Shown here piece after piece: positions 32,701 to 44,764 of a stretch of 64,000 nt of DNA. Position 1 is the first letter of the stretch; each line of letters opens with the position of its first letter. The stretch comes from Terana coerulea (Eukaryota > Basidiomycota > Agaricomycetes > Polyporales > Phanerochaetaceae): the NCBI GenBank assembly GCA_024811115.1, contig JAKOGH010001043.1:1-64000 (forward strand), read 5' to 3'. The notes below the pieces were generated by a model. The model saw nothing but the letters and a program-made list of their open reading frames with translations. It did no database searches and was not told the origin of the DNA. Position numbers and translations under genes: made by a program.

Positions 32701-33907
32701 AAGTACCTGTAGGAGTGGTTGTACCAGAACTAAGACCCATCGCCAGATCCGAGGCATACGGAGATTGCTGCAGCTCCACACCCGCGACGCGACGGTGAAG
32801 TGCGCGCGAGGGGTCGTCGAGGTTGCCGACTGAGATGGCACGGGGCCGCGCTCCGAGGCCTGCCCCGAGGTGATCAGAGCTCTTGAAGCCCTTCGCGACA
32901 TAGCCAGCGGAGAGGTAGCTGTTCGAGCTACCGTCATCGTACGGGTCAATCCCCTGGCCGTACAGCTCCTGATTGTAGATGTCTTGCTCTTCTTCCGCGG
33001 TCGGAGTGGAAAGGAGCGACGCTCCGGCGGACGCGCCGAGGCGGTAGGGGTGCGAGACAGTGCTGGCGCGGAGACGGGAAGGGTTGGAAGCGAGGTTTCC
33101 CGCAATGGCTGCTTGGGCTTGCGTGCGGAGCTCCGTGATCGTAGCGGCAGGCGGGGGGCGAAGGGTGTCGTCCAAACCGAGATAATCGAGGGTGTGCACG
33201 TCGAAGTCGTCCGCACCGGAATCCATGGACGCGACTGAGTGCAGATCGTCGAGAACGGGAAGGCCATTGTTGCGCGAGGATAGCCAAGACGAGGAGAAGA
33301 TGGAGGGCCCGAAAGCGTTGCTGAGCCCACCGGTGGGGAGCGTGAGCGAGCCCGACCTGAGACGGCTGTTGCGCTCCGTGAGAGCCGAGGACGCAGCAGA
33401 CGATGCGACAGAGGCCGAGTGACGTAAGCCTGGGCGTATGGGCGCCGCCGAGGGTGCGGACGGCGCGAGGCTCTGTCGTTGTTGGAGCTGCTCGGTGAAG
33501 GAGTCGGTGGAAGGCGCTGCGCTGCTCAGGTTGCTGGAGGCCGCGGCGAATCGCTGGGCAGCAAGCTGCACGTTGGAGGGCAAGGTCCCGGCCCTGGCCC
33601 TCCTGAAGCCTGCGGGGTAGTTGGATGGGGGAGCGTAGAAGTATCTCCTGGTGTAGTACTGGAAGGAGGGGGATCATTAGATGGGTCGCCTGAGGCCATG
33701 CCGCGCAGCGCAGGGGGCCGATATCTGGCACCTAGCCGATCCTCTGCCTCCATTTCCCGAGCCCTGGTGATCCCGTCAGACGCGTTGCGCAGCGCAAGCG
33801 TGTAAGACGCACCTTTTGGCGTATGCAGCGGAGGGGGCGGGCGGGGGCGTCTTGCCAGACGAGACCCTGGAAAAGGAGCCGTTGTTATCCGAGGCGGACA
33901 GAGACAT
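29727..33907 (-). CDS. PUF-family RNA-binding protein with two RRMs (Jsn1/Puf2-like)
   Basis: A large multi-exon gene of about 1,150 aa, starting MSLSASDNNGSFSRVSSGK. Order of parts: a low-complexity Ser/Ala/Pro N-terminus; RRM1 (SLWIGNLDSSVTSEQLIHVF, then CGFVNFVDQSDAVRA); RRM2 (ALWIGSIPSTTT, then CGFVNFERLDDAVRARKAL); a linker; Pumilio repeats (DLASDWLGNTVVQKLFEKC, HKNGTWAAQKIIEC, LLLDQFGNYVVQCCLRFG, HKLASLTVLRIVNQK); and a Gln/Pro/Asn-rich tail. Yeast Jsn1 and Puf2 share the RRM-plus-PUF plan and bind 3' UTRs of mRNAs for membrane and mitochondrial proteins. Here it should be a cytoplasmic post-transcriptional regulator. Near 33580-33650 the frame changes once. Either a 50-nt intron (GTACTA...GCAG) or one base missing in the G-run 33627-33631 explains it. 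Confidence 0.88.
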
Positions 33908-34827
33908 TATGGGCTTCGAAGAGATGGATGCGATTAGGTATTACTGAATGTTTGGAGAGCGACGCCGTGTCAACTGCAAAAGCGAACCGAGTGGTGTGAA
34001 CCAAGGGCCAGGAGTCCGATTGAGAGCGACGAGGGTAACTATGAGCAGTGTCGTAAAATGGCGGGCTTTTCTGCAAAGAGAAATCAACGAATTTTGAAGG
34101 GCGTAGGAAAGAGATTGCCCAGAACTACTACAGTAGGGTGGACTCCAGTAAATAGTGGACTAAGTAGAGTGGTGGTCGAGAGCAAGCCTCAGGGAAGACA
34201 GCTGGGGCTTTCGCAAACGCTTCCAAACTCCGCACCTTCGAATTCGCGCCTTGTACTCGCTCGCTCACTGCTCCCACACGCCAGCATCGCATTAAATTTT
34301 AATATGCACTCGTCCATGCAGTGCAGTATTCCATCAACAGATATTGACCAGCGTGCTGTGCTGTCTGTGGCGACACAACGAGCAAGGGTCGATGCGCATC
34401 ATCCTCAGCGCTTCGCAAGTCAACCGGCATGTCGTGAACTAGATCGTTTGTTCCATACACATTGTTCGATTACATACTGTATGTTACGGGGCGGAGTGGG
34501 GTGACTATACGACATATCCATACGTGTACCATAATTTCGAGGAGACCCACTCGCCGTGCGCCCCTCGCAAGACGACCTCGAGGAAGGGGGCACGGCGTGG
34601 AACAGGGGTATCGGGTTGCCGGCAGACTGCAAAATGCATGCACCATCAGGAAGGGACCAAAAGAATGATGGGCGAACAAGAATCGGGCAAGGCAGTCTCG
34701 AGCCCGATAGGAGCAAGATAATACTAGGTCTACTAAGGTCGTGAGTTTTGGTCGTGACGAAGAGAAAGCGAAAATGCGAATGGTACAAATGCAATGCAAC
34801 GAAAAATAAAACCCCAAGAAAGGAGAC
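33908..34827. other. Intergenic region between the PUF gene and the GDS1-like gene
   Basis: Promoter and leader of the PUF gene and 3' flank of the GDS1-like gene, both minus strand. Frames found here are not supported by content or splice structure. Confidence 0.5.
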
Positions 34828-37800
34828 TCAAGTACGCAGGCGTTTCGACGCTTTGACCGCCGAGCGTGTGCGCGGGCGGCTGCCAGCGCCGTTGGCGACC
34901 CTCCTGGATCTCCGCAACGACCGTTCGCGGCACGGATGTGTCTCCACAGGTCGCATCTCGACGTCCTCCGGGCAGGGGGGAGATGGCAGCGATGGCGGTG
35001 ATGCTTCCGATGATGACGGCGGCGGAGGTGGATCCCAGTCGGATAGATCGCAAAAGGTATGGAACATCTCCTGCTCAACGGGACTGAGGGGCGCCTCAGG
35101 GGGGGCCGTGACTTCGGGACACGATGCTATGTCCTGCAGGATTGTGGGATCCAACTTGTGATTGAATAGTGGGTTCACCAAATTCCAGTGATCATCCCAA
35201 GGCGTCTCTGTCTCGGGCTCCTCTTCCTCTTCCTCCTCGAATAAATCGTAGGGCTCACGTGGAGGCAGCTCCATCCGGAATGACAGAGGGAACCTGCGCT
35301 TGCCGTTCTTCGTGGACTCGAAGTGAGGACCAAACTTGACAAGCGAGCGTTCGTGAGAGCTGGCGCGATGGAAGTCCTGCAAAGCCGGTGGGAACCGCTC
35401 GTGCAGATGGTCGGACAAGAACACCTTCAGCAGTTCTCGATTGGGGAACAAGGCCTGCGCCGACGCGAGTGACGCCCACGTCCCGCGGACTATAGGATTC
35501 CCCTTGCCAACTACCACGGCATTCGGCAGCGCCGACGCGACTGAGGACGACATCCCAAAGTATTGAAGAATGGGCGAGACGTTGACGAAGTCGGTGTCGA
35601 TTCGGCGGAAGACGTGCACTGAACCCACAGTCATCTGATAGACGGAGATGCCTAGAAACGAAGCGAGTACGTCAGTAACATTCCATTACCTTGAGGTGAT
35701 CAGAACACGCACCTTCCAGTTCCGTAGCGCACACTGCCGGGACACAGGGTTCGCATGTATGCACCACAACCGGTGACGGTTGACCCGCCAACTCCTGTGT
35801 CTCGCTTGTCGAGCTCGAACAAGAACTTGATGCCAAAGAGATGGTCAAATCTGGGCGTGAGCTTGTTGATGCAACGATGTACGCCTCCTGGGAAGGGGAC
35901 GAAGCGATGTCGCTCTTAGCCGCGACAGGGGCTTCATGCGGGAGATCTGCGACCAGAACACAGGGTTCTTCCGGCGCTGGAGGCGATGTGCTGGAAGATG
36001 GGGCAGGAGGGAGCGAGGACTGTTCATGGGGGTTGAGAACATCTGGGCAAGACTTCCAGTCTCGTCTAGAACCGGCAAGCTGCCAGAAGCCATCGTCCAG
36101 ATCTTTGAGCTTGATGCTCTCAGGCCCACGGAGGTCGGCGTCTCTCCACGCTGGTTCTGAGTAGCGACGGTGGTCAACGTAGCTTTCGACGACCGGCGAG
36201 TCATACGGGGACGATGGTGTTGGAAGATACGAGTACGGTGACGCTGGCGAGGCAGAAGGGCTCATGGAGCCGTAGTCGACTAGAGGCAGCATAACATCCT
36301 CCTCTTCGAGCTTGATGGGGAGTAGATCCTCTGTCGGACTGAGCAGGTACTCATGTGAATCCTGCTCGTCGAGGTCAGCCCATAGCGAGTGCCCAGGCTC
36401 GGATTCCTCTACCTTGACGGTAGACTGGCGAGCGCAGCTAGCAGCAGCGTCTGCCACGATCTGCGCAACGTCTAATCCAGCGAGGTCAGGCGCTACCTTG
36501 CGAGCCTCGAGGTCCCAAGCATCGATATATGCGTCCAGATCGTGCGGTTCTTGTTTGACCTGGATGTCTTCATCTTCAAACTGCGCCGGTGGCGACATGG
36601 GGCCTGGACTCTCGCCCCACTCAGTCTCGTAGTCGTAGTCGTCCTCAGCATCGTCGTCTTCTTGTGGCCATACGTTGTCGTTCGACCAGCCCGTGTACGT
36701 GTCGTCGTGATCCTCAGCCACGTGCATATCCGCATCCACGTCTTCCTCTTCGTCGTCGACGTCGTCGTCGTCCTCATCCTCATCCTCATCCTCGGAGTCG
36801 GGGGGCGGGGACGCCGAAGTGGCACTGAACGGTACCGACGGGGAGCGCCACTGACGGCCAGATGCGTCATGGCTTACGGGTGAAGGTTGGAAGGCGCTTG
36901 GGGCCGACGGTGTGTCAGGAATAGATGCCGGAGATATAGGGGCGTAGGATGGTCGTGACCACGAGGCCTCCTGCGTGCGGTCTTCCTCCTCTTCGGAGTC
37001 AGACCCGGAGGACGTTTCAGACACGGACTCATCGCCTTCGGACTCCTGGTCCTGGGACAGATCGATAACTTCGGAAGGTAAGGAAGGTTGTGCGGCAGTC
37101 GACGGGGCGGCGCTTGAGGTGAAGGCAAGGCAAGGCTTTAGCCGAAGGGTCAACTTAACCTTCGGTGGCGGCCGTTCTTCCTCCTCGGATGACTCTGAGT
37201 CTGTGTCTTGCCCAGCAGCGCAGGCTCGTGGTAGACGCTTGCGCTTGCGTGTTGATTGCTCTGCGCGGCGCTGACGATCCCGCTCCCTCTTTCTCTCCTT
37301 CCCAGGATTCACGACAGTGCCCACCTTCCCGTCCTCGGTGTATTCGCAGAGCCGGACACCAACACGAGAGAACGGGCAAGGGACACCAGCAGCTCTGCTC
37401 AGGTACCAAACGACGGTGCCTCGGCGGAAGTTCGTGACCTTTTTGTCTCCGGGATCGAGGGCACAGTGGGCGCCGCCCGCGCGAGAATGTAGCGCTTGGA
37501 CAAGGTCATCGTCTGAAGGCGTGCCGGATAAGACATGACGAAGGAGGAGTGGATGATCTTGTTGCAATTCACATCGCTGGAGGTGGTTGCGGATGTACGT
37601 CGTGATGGATTGACCAGCGGCTGATGCACTACAATGGGGAGTCAGTCGATGAAGACAATACCAGAGACACGAGCACAACACGCACTTCTGGCATGCGAGA
37701 CCATACTTCATTGTCATCTCTGCTAGATCCTTGATAGTCATGGCCTTGTTGTCCTGTACAGCGCGTGAGCGCGGTTCCAGCGACGAAAGCGTGAGGGACG

Positions 37801-38118
37801 TACGACCGAAAGGAACGAGCGGCCAATGGCCATGAACACCTTGCTGTTTGCATCCTCCGAGTGTAGCATGACGTTTGCAGGTGGAAAGGTGGGCATCTCA
37901 GCGGGCGCGGGTTCCTTTGTGACTGAAGCCTTGGCCTTCGTGATGGGAACAGGCTTGATGCGTCGGGGCGGCGGGGGCAGGTCAGGGGACTGACGAAGGC
38001 GTACGGAGGGCTTTATTACAGAGTTGTTTCGTATTCTAGTCCCATATTGGTGCTTGGAAGGAGCCTGACGGTGAGAGACGCATTCTGGTTGGGCTGGGGC
38101 GGCGACTGTTGAAAGCAT
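34828..38118 (-). CDS. GDS1-type winged-helix regulator with APSES/KilA-N-like domain
   Basis: Four exons encode about 1,040 aa. Near residues 90-230 there is a GDS1 winged-helix domain: FMAIGRSFLSVDNKAMTIKD, GLACQNASAAGQSITTYI, RNHLQRCE, DHPLLLRHVLSGT, then FRRGTVVWYLSRAAGVPCPF. A basic segment follows, then a very long acidic, Ser/Pro-rich middle with runs of Asp/Glu that could act in transcription activation. After the last intron comes GISVYQMTVGSVHVFRRIDT, then DFVNVSPILQYFG and FLSDHLHERFPPAL. That order of beta strands followed by helices resembles the APSES/KilA-N DNA-binding fold. The C-terminal tail is basic (RSLRRSRRVANG). It is probably a nuclear DNA-binding regulator; the target is unknown. 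In yeast, GDS1 is linked to nuclear-mitochondrial regulation, which need not carry over. All splice junctions I followed keep frame. Confidence 0.82.
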
Positions 38119-39395
38119 GCGGCGCAGATCATTAAGAAGGGGTACGTTCGAGGTCTATGGCGTCGTCCAGCGATAAGGCGTTGTGGTCGTGTTGTGGTTG
38201 TGAGTGTATTAGGAGGACGTAGACGTGCAGGGCAGGCGGAAGGGCGGGGAGGGAGAGAGGGCGTAGGTGCAGTTGGTAGGAGGAGAAGACAGGAAGGGGA
38301 AGGAGACACGCGAGAGACTTTGGGCCATTGGTAACCGCGCGGCGAGCCTGGCGGTGCCTAAAATGAGCTAGGCTGATGGCCGCAGTCAGAATCTAGATGA
38401 CGCAACCTAAAACGCACCAGACCCCTTTTTCTCCCCTTCCAAACTCCGCGCAGACCCGAGCCCGGCCGCCCTTCCTTTCTGAGACGCGCCCGCCGGCGAC
38501 GCCCACAAACACGCTGTGGGTGGCGGCGGCGGGGACGCGCTCATCGGAGGCGGCGGCACGGGGACGGGCGGCGGGGCGCACGCGAGCCACACCGAAGCCA
38601 CGCGGCGCCGCCCAGCTTCCTGATATGGTAGGCTCAGCACAAGCCGCCTTACGGCATAGCCGCCGACCCCAACTGGACAGAGCAACAACAAACACACCTC
38701 CACTTGCAGTGATGCCTCTCACACAACCGGCCCTTCGCCTCCCAACAGAGCGTCCCTCTGACGGCGACCTCCGTCTGCGCGTGAAATTTGCCGTACGGTG
38801 CCTGTTGTCTCTTCGAAACCCCAGCCAGCTGGAGATAGCGAGCCTACCGCCACATGCCCGGCATCGCCCATGATAGCATAGGGCGTCCACAGCGGCCTGG
38901 GTTTCACACGTCCGCATCGCACTGTTGAGCATGCTGGTGGGCACACACCGACGCTACGCCTGCGTACGCACAAGTGATCAGCCAGGCTCATATTTCACCT
39001 GAAACATTGCGGCTTACCTTGAGAAAGACATGGTATCATGGTTCACGTCATCCGGTCCACCCTGAACGGGACGACCCAAAGTCTGGGCACGGGAAGACAA
39101 GCGCAGTGACAGCAACTGAGGCAGTCTCACACTCGCGCCGAAGAGCTGACCCTCCCGCTGACTTCATGCACATTTGTGGTCACGGCACTTGTTGCCACCC
39201 TGCGGAAGCGCAAAGTGTCTCCACCGGCGAGACTCCTTTGGCGCGAAGACGGGACATGACCAGTTGAGCAGCCACCAGGACGCTGGAGTATCACAGGGCG
39301 ATGCTCGTTGCAATTAGTGTTCGATGAGGTCGATTTCCATTCTATGTTGTGCCCGTCAGAAGATTGTAACGAAGGGTACCGAGAATGTAACTCAC
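38119..39395. other. GC-rich intergenic region
   Basis: Upstream region of the GDS1-like gene. Both strands have long open frames around 38400-38870 because the sequence is GC-rich and low in stops. The translations are Arg/Pro/Ala-rich without domain features, so I do not call a gene. Confidence 0.45.
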
Positions 39396-40110
39396 ATCGC
39401 TGCCAACGACAGCGAACGGGGCGCAGCGCACAATCAGACGCGTAATTTCATCGCGCTCTTGACCTAGAAGCTTCCATAGTAGTGTCACACTCCTGAAAAA
39501 TTGGTCGGCAAGGTAAGTGGCTTAGACAAGCGAAAGGCGTACCTCTGATCTTGAAACCAATCGAGATCTTGTGCCATAGCCACAATAAATTGCTGCAGCT
39601 CGGGGTAGGACAAGGTGGGCCAGGATGTTTGGGACTATCAAGGTGAACCCACGTCTCAGCGTTCTCGCCGTTAAAGCGTTGGGGACAGCCGATGTCGTCA
39701 CCGGCTGTTTTGCTTATGCAGGATAGAAGAGATATATATCTCCACTGGCAAGTGTGTGCTCGTTACGCACGGAGGGTGAGTAGCAAAGTCCTTGACGCTC
39801 TGAGTGGGGTAATACATGAGTTGGTAGTCTTAGGCCGCAGCGAGGGGCCTGCAACTTACCAAAAAATGCTTCGAGTAGACTGTGCAACGACAGTGTTGTG
39901 TATTGAAATGCTGCGGGCCAACTGCATCTGTCGTTGCCGACACAATCTCCAGTGTCGTCGTACCGGACATGAGGCACAGTGTACACTGATCATGTCCACA
40001 CCGTTGCAATAAGGATCGCTGGGGCTCATCGAGCAGATTAGCAAAGGATAAATAATAGGAGATTCAGCAACATACTTGGTGAGAACCGCACTCGTCGGTA
40101 CGCCGACTGA
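39396..40110 (-). CDS. Unrecognised multi-exon gene fragment (uncertain)
   Basis: Two exons at 39543-39634 and 39396-39492 join well across a GTACGC...TCAG intron and read YPELQQFIVAMAQDLDWFQ, then RSVTLLWKLLGQERDEITRL and IVRCAPFAVVGSD. A GTGAGT donor follows. The balanced amphipathic content looks like real protein. Upstream, around 39700-40110, further candidate exons include LHSLLEAFF before a GTAAGT donor and VKDFATHPPCVTSTHLPVEI, but I could not join all pieces in frame. The true ends are unknown; there may be a sequencing indel, or this may be a decayed gene. No family is recognised. Confidence 0.3.
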
Positions 40111-41133
40111 CCATCATCTCGCAGCATCCAGCCTACAAGAAGCTCAAAACTCAGCGATTACGCCCCTTTGAGCAAGCCCCTGACACTAGGTCGAATACGA
40201 AGATTGTCAACAACATCTGACGCAAGCAGCCCACCACGGCCCCACTCCGGTGGGCGGCGGCAGAAAACATTAAAAGTCAAACTCACCAAACCCTAGCTTC
40301 CCTCTCTCCCATAAACCTATTCGTGCATTGATAGTATCCTTGAGCAGGGCAAAGGCTATCGCAGTGTATCGTTAGTCGTGATCGAAAAGAGGGCACCCAC
40401 ACCAACTCCGAGGTGGATGCGATGCACAGCAACCAAACCGCTCTCACCTGCACGAAATATGCCACTAGCCATGCATTTGCATGCACATACGTTAGCTGAA
40501 CAAGCATACTAGCAAATAGTCGGAAGGGGAAATGCACGGGAGGAAGAGTGTGCCGCCGTTTTGGAAGCTGGCCTTTAATATTGGCTGCACGGGAAGCATT
40601 AATGATTTGGAGCTCACCCTGCACAGACCATCGACCTCGGTCGATGACTCTTGCACAACATTCAGAATAAGTGTAGCGTTGCGAGAGTGCAAAAAGGAGT
40701 AGGGTCGGTGAGATGGATGGGCGAAAGGACAAACTCAAGAGGCTGAGCTGCGACTCGTAGTCGAAGCACGTGACTACAAACGATGACCACTGGTATTGGC
40801 CAATGGCCACGCACACGCTCGTTGCTCATTCTGTTCCTGCAGGCTATACTGCTACAGTCTCCAATGACGTTGGCTCGGTCAAGCGCAAGTAAATATGACG
40901 AGTTCCAAAGAATACATTGCGCTAGGGCACCGATACATTACAAGCAACACACATTACTAGGACCAGACCCATCGTCGTGAATGAAACAGAACTCGAGTAG
41001 TAGTCAGTGAAACAGGAAGGATGTACTGTATCTGGGTGGCCGAGGGGGAAGAAGAATCTACTCGAGTGCGGCCGAAACAATAGAATACAATAAACTAGGG
41101 TCGGATGGAGATGAGAAATCCGGAGGCGAGACA
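40111..41133. other. Intergenic region
   Basis: No supported gene in about 1 kb. Frames on the minus strand near 40283-40816 include hydrophobic patches but no recognisable domain and no clear splice partner. Confidence 0.45.
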
Positions 41134-42276
41134 CTAGACCAAGCTCAGTGGGACGTGTTTGTTGAGACTTTGACAGCTACGCGAAAGACGTTAGAGAAGT
41201 GAAGAAGTTCGGGGGGATGGGACATACGCTGCGACTTTGACTTTGGCTTGGACGTCTTCTCCTTCACAACCTTCTCCTTCGACGCGGTCTTCGAAGCAGG
41301 TTTGGCGGCGGTCTTAGAAGCAGGCTTTGCTGCAACCTTCTTTGCCTTCACAGCCGCGGCCTTGGCAGCAGGCTATACAGCAATGTCAGTATGCTCATCC
41401 GAATGATGTCAAAACATGCGACTTACTGCCTTCTTCTCTGCCCGTGCGGTTGTAGTCTTCTTGGTGGTCGCTGGCTTCGAAGCAGCGGTCGTCTTCTTCG
41501 GGGCAGCCTTAGTCGCGACAGCTTTGGGCTTCACCGCCTTCTTGACCGCCTTCTTAACAGCCTTGGGCTTCTCAGTCTTCTCCTCCTCCTCGACAGTGCT
41601 CATGGGCTTCTTATCTGCCTTCTTGGTGGCAGCAGGCTTAGTGTTCTATAGACAGACTGGAGGTCAACACTTGTAGAAAATGCAGTACGCCGCCGAGGCT
41701 AACCTCCTTGGTGGCCACGGCCTTGTTCTTTGGGGCAAGCTTGACCTTGCCGGAGGATCCCTTAGGGAGAGCGAACATGCCCTCCTCGGCGCCATGAGCG
41801 ATGGCACGGTTGAGCTGCGAGGTCTGGAGGCCGTTCATCTCGATCTTGTACTGCTCCTCAACGAACTGGCGTGTGTTGGCTGAGCATATATTCAAACTGG
41901 ATCGATGACGGACATACCTTCTTCAGGGTGGTGCGAGAGACACCGGTACGAGCATCCTCAGGGTGTGCAGCGATGCATTCCTGTGCGACGGACCTAAGCC
42001 CCAGTCGGTGAAGGATGAAAGGCAAACACATACCTTGATCATGTCCTTCCACGAGGGGTGGCTAGCAGTAGCCTCCTTGATCTGAGGCTTCTTAACCGTC
42101 TTCTTGGTTGTCTTTGGGGCTGGCTTAGCAGCCGCCTTGCGGGTGGATGGAGCAGCCGTGGTGGTGCTCCTCGCGGTCTTCCTCACAGGCTTGGTCGAGG
42201 TCGAATCCTGCACAGCACTCGCGGTGCTCTGGCGGCGCGAACGGGGGGCGTCGGTGGCGGTAGCGTCGGCAGCCAT
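41134..42276 (-). CDS. Linker histone H1
   Basis: Multi-exon gene of about 290 aa starting MAADATATDAPRSRRQS. After a basic, Thr/Ala-rich N-terminal tail comes the winged-helix globular domain: ATASHPSWKDMIKECIAAHP, TGVSRTTLKKFVEEQYKIEM, LQTSQLNRAIAHGAEEG, then MFALPKGSSGKVKLAPK. This is the H1/H5 globular fold, with its final GSSGxxKL strand. A long Lys/Ala/Pro tail follows (repeats such as KKAVKPKA and KPASKTA), typical of H1 and binding linker DNA between nucleosomes. A short Glu-rich insert (STVEEEEKTEKP) interrupts the tail. Several short introns split both domain and tail. The last exon, ending at 41134, codes only about a dozen residues after the basic tail, and its acceptor is less certain. 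The protein is nuclear. Confidence 0.93.
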
Positions 42277-42630
42277 GGATAGAGCTTGTTTGAGGTAGTT
42301 GAACTTAATGGTGGCGAAATGGTTGGGGGGACGGGCGTGAGCGGGGGCAGAGTGTGAGGGGTGCGGGGCGATGTGCGGAGTCTGTTATGTACATGCCGAA
42401 TATATACAGCGGGAACGCGTCGTCATCACGTGGGCGCGTACACGCGTTTTGTTGACTGTGAACCCTATTTTCCCCTCTATCACTTTCCCACCCTGTGCCT
42501 CCGAGGCTTCGCCACCGCCTTGGGTCGCTTATGTAATTCTTGCCTGGACTCTGGCCACCACGAGAACAGTAGCCTGTGCATGAATCATGGCTTGCGTACA
42601 GTGAATACATGACATGGCATGGTTGGCATC
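42277..42630. other. Histone H1 promoter region
   Basis: 354 bases between the H1 start codon and the end of the RPC82 gene, both on the minus strand. It is CT-rich on the plus strand. No specific element is assigned. Confidence 0.45.
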
Positions 42631-44764
42631 TCATTCATCTTCAACCGCAAAGCGACCCATATCCCGAAGAATAAACACCGACTCCTCCACTCGCATACCC
42701 AGCACGGTCAGCTTTTCCCGTTTCTTCTGCCACTGTGCTAACAGCTCTCGCTCGTTCCGACTCAAGAACCTCTCTTCATCCAGCATCACATCGCTCCGCT
42801 GTCGTTTCTCCAGAACCGCTTTCAGCACTGGATCCTCCTGTTCTGATTGTCGCCGTGTGTTGATATTATACAAGGTCTTGTATAGTTGGCTGACAAGCAC
42901 CGTATACGCCTTTTGCAGGTCAACATACCTGTGACGAGGCGCTTGAGGAATATGCACCGACGCCGAGAACAATGGGCTTACCATAGGAAGAAAGTTCGCG
43001 CAGGATTTCGGTCCGCGCTCTTGGGTACCTCTTGCAAGGTAATCAAAGAATCGGCGGCCATTGCAGACAGCAGCGGCCTGACGTCTTTCGGGCCCATCAT
43101 ACCCACCTTCGATATCTGATACAAGTAATGTGTAAGTAGCCCGACTTCCAACCAGCGTTGAGCATACCTGCTTTTCGTCCATCTTCCCCGTGCTCAGCAG
43201 GAGGTTAATGACCCGTACGCCCTCATCACCATGCCTTTCCCGCGTGACTGCTTCTAGAACACGCCGCCGCAGTCGGTTGCTGACGATCTCAAACTCTACT
43301 TGGACTTTGGAGCCGTTCAGCGAGATGAAAGATGCCGCCTTGCCGACCGGTGTTGGGTTGTCCGCGGACGCAAGGATACCGCAGTAGTCTTTCAGAAGAG
43401 CCATCTGCGACGGCTTCTTCGAAGAGCTGACTGCAAGCCCGCTCGATAAATCCTCGTCCTCGGAGAGTTGCATGGCAACGTTAGCCAGAGATGTCACGTC
43501 TATAAGTAAAACGACCTTCCATGAGTATATGATCAATATGCGACGGCTCATCCTTACCCGATCGCACGTCTGTTAACTTGAGCTGCTTTGGCTCAGTAGC
43601 CTTGAGGGTTGCACGCATAATTAAGGCCGCGGGATCGTTGAAACGCTCCTTTACTGCGTCTTCTATGATCTGTATCAAAATGAGAAACCTCGTGCAACTG
43701 AACAACGAGTCTACTGACCTTATTCCGAATGTGAATGTTGAACCTTTCGCAGTTCACGCGGAAGTAAACCTCATCCTAGTAACCTTCATCTGTATGTGTG
43801 TTGATAGAGACTCAGTCTGCACTCACGTCAACTACGTCCTCCTCAACAGCTTTGTGTTTTTTTGACTTGTGGGAATGTTGATCCTTCGCCTTCCTTTTCT
43901 GAAAAGCTGCGGTATGAGAGGCGAATCGACTCTATATGTTCACCTGACGCACCATGCCAATCCTCTCTGCCTCCTCTTCCTCTCGCCTTAATCGGGCATC
44001 TGCAACTTCTTTCGATTGCCGTAGCTCCTTGGCAGTTGGAAACCCGGAAATTTTCAATTTCTCTTCGGTTTCGTATTTTATACGCTTGTCTCGCGGAGAT
44101 TGGTGCGACAAGATGGTAGACGGCTTCAGATACGACGCTTCGACCAATTTGTGGAAAGCTTGAGAATATAGCGCAGGACCTATTGACAAAAACTCAACAC
44201 AGTTGTGCGGTAATATAGAAGCTCTCACGTACCCTTCACAGGATCAAATCTCGATAACTGAGAGACGACCTCCGGCGGACGAAGCTTGCCATTATCCAGT
44301 ATCAGCTGCACAATTTCCGCGCCCTGCAGCAGCAAAGAACGGATTTACCAAAAAGAAATGTCAACAGTGTTTCTTTTCGACCTCATGGGATCTGAGTCCG
44401 CACCGCCTTCCCATACAATTCCTCTGCCTGCCAGACATAGCGGCCGTATCGCGGCCTCGTGAGGCACTCGTCCGTATTGAATTCGAACACTTCGCCATCC
44501 GCATCGCTTTGAGCGTGCCAAAGAACGTTGTGCTGGATGAGCACTAGGATTGCGGCGCGCGCGGTTCGGGGCTTGAGTCCCGAGAAGCGAATGATCTGAG
44601 GTAGAGGTAGTCGGCCGCGGTGGAGGAGTACTTCTGCAACTTTCTAAAAGCAAACTGTCAGTCAGGGCATACGCTATAATTTGTGAGTTGCGTACCGCGG
44701 TCAAGGGCCCAAACTCGGTAGCGATGATTTGTTCGCACAGATTCGCCGCATTCGAGTCTGTCAT
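42631..44764 (-). CDS. RPC82: DNA-directed RNA polymerase III subunit C82 (RPC3)
   Basis: A multi-exon gene of about 560 aa. It begins MTDSNAANLCEQIIATEFG, followed by LHRGRLPLPQIIRFSGLKP and ILVLIQHNVLWH, the first winged helix of the RPC82 family. Then come AEIVQLILDNGKLRPPEVVS, a charged segment with a basic patch (KRKAKDQHSHKSKKHK), EFEIVSNRLRRRVLEAVTRE, GMMGPKDVRPLLSAMAADSL and a C-terminal coiled-coil-like region (SRNERELLAQWQKKREKL). C82 forms the C82/C34/C31 subcomplex that opens promoter DNA for tRNA and 5S rRNA transcription in the nucleus. Domain order and length match the family. Exons join in frame with typical short introns, and no frame break was found. A second RNA polymerase III component, TFIIIC90, lies about 20 kb away. 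Confidence 0.93.

Noticed and set aside
36542..36883. Plus-strand hydrophobic frame that looks like a membrane protein
   Set aside because: It is the antisense of the Asp/Glu-rich stretch of the GDS1-like gene; acidic codons read as Val/Leu/Ile on the opposite strand.
38397..38873. Long open frame of 158 codons on the plus strand, with others on the minus strand
   Set aside because: The sequence is GC-rich and low in stops on all frames. The translation is Arg/Pro/Ala-rich without any domain, and no good splice structure joins it to anything.
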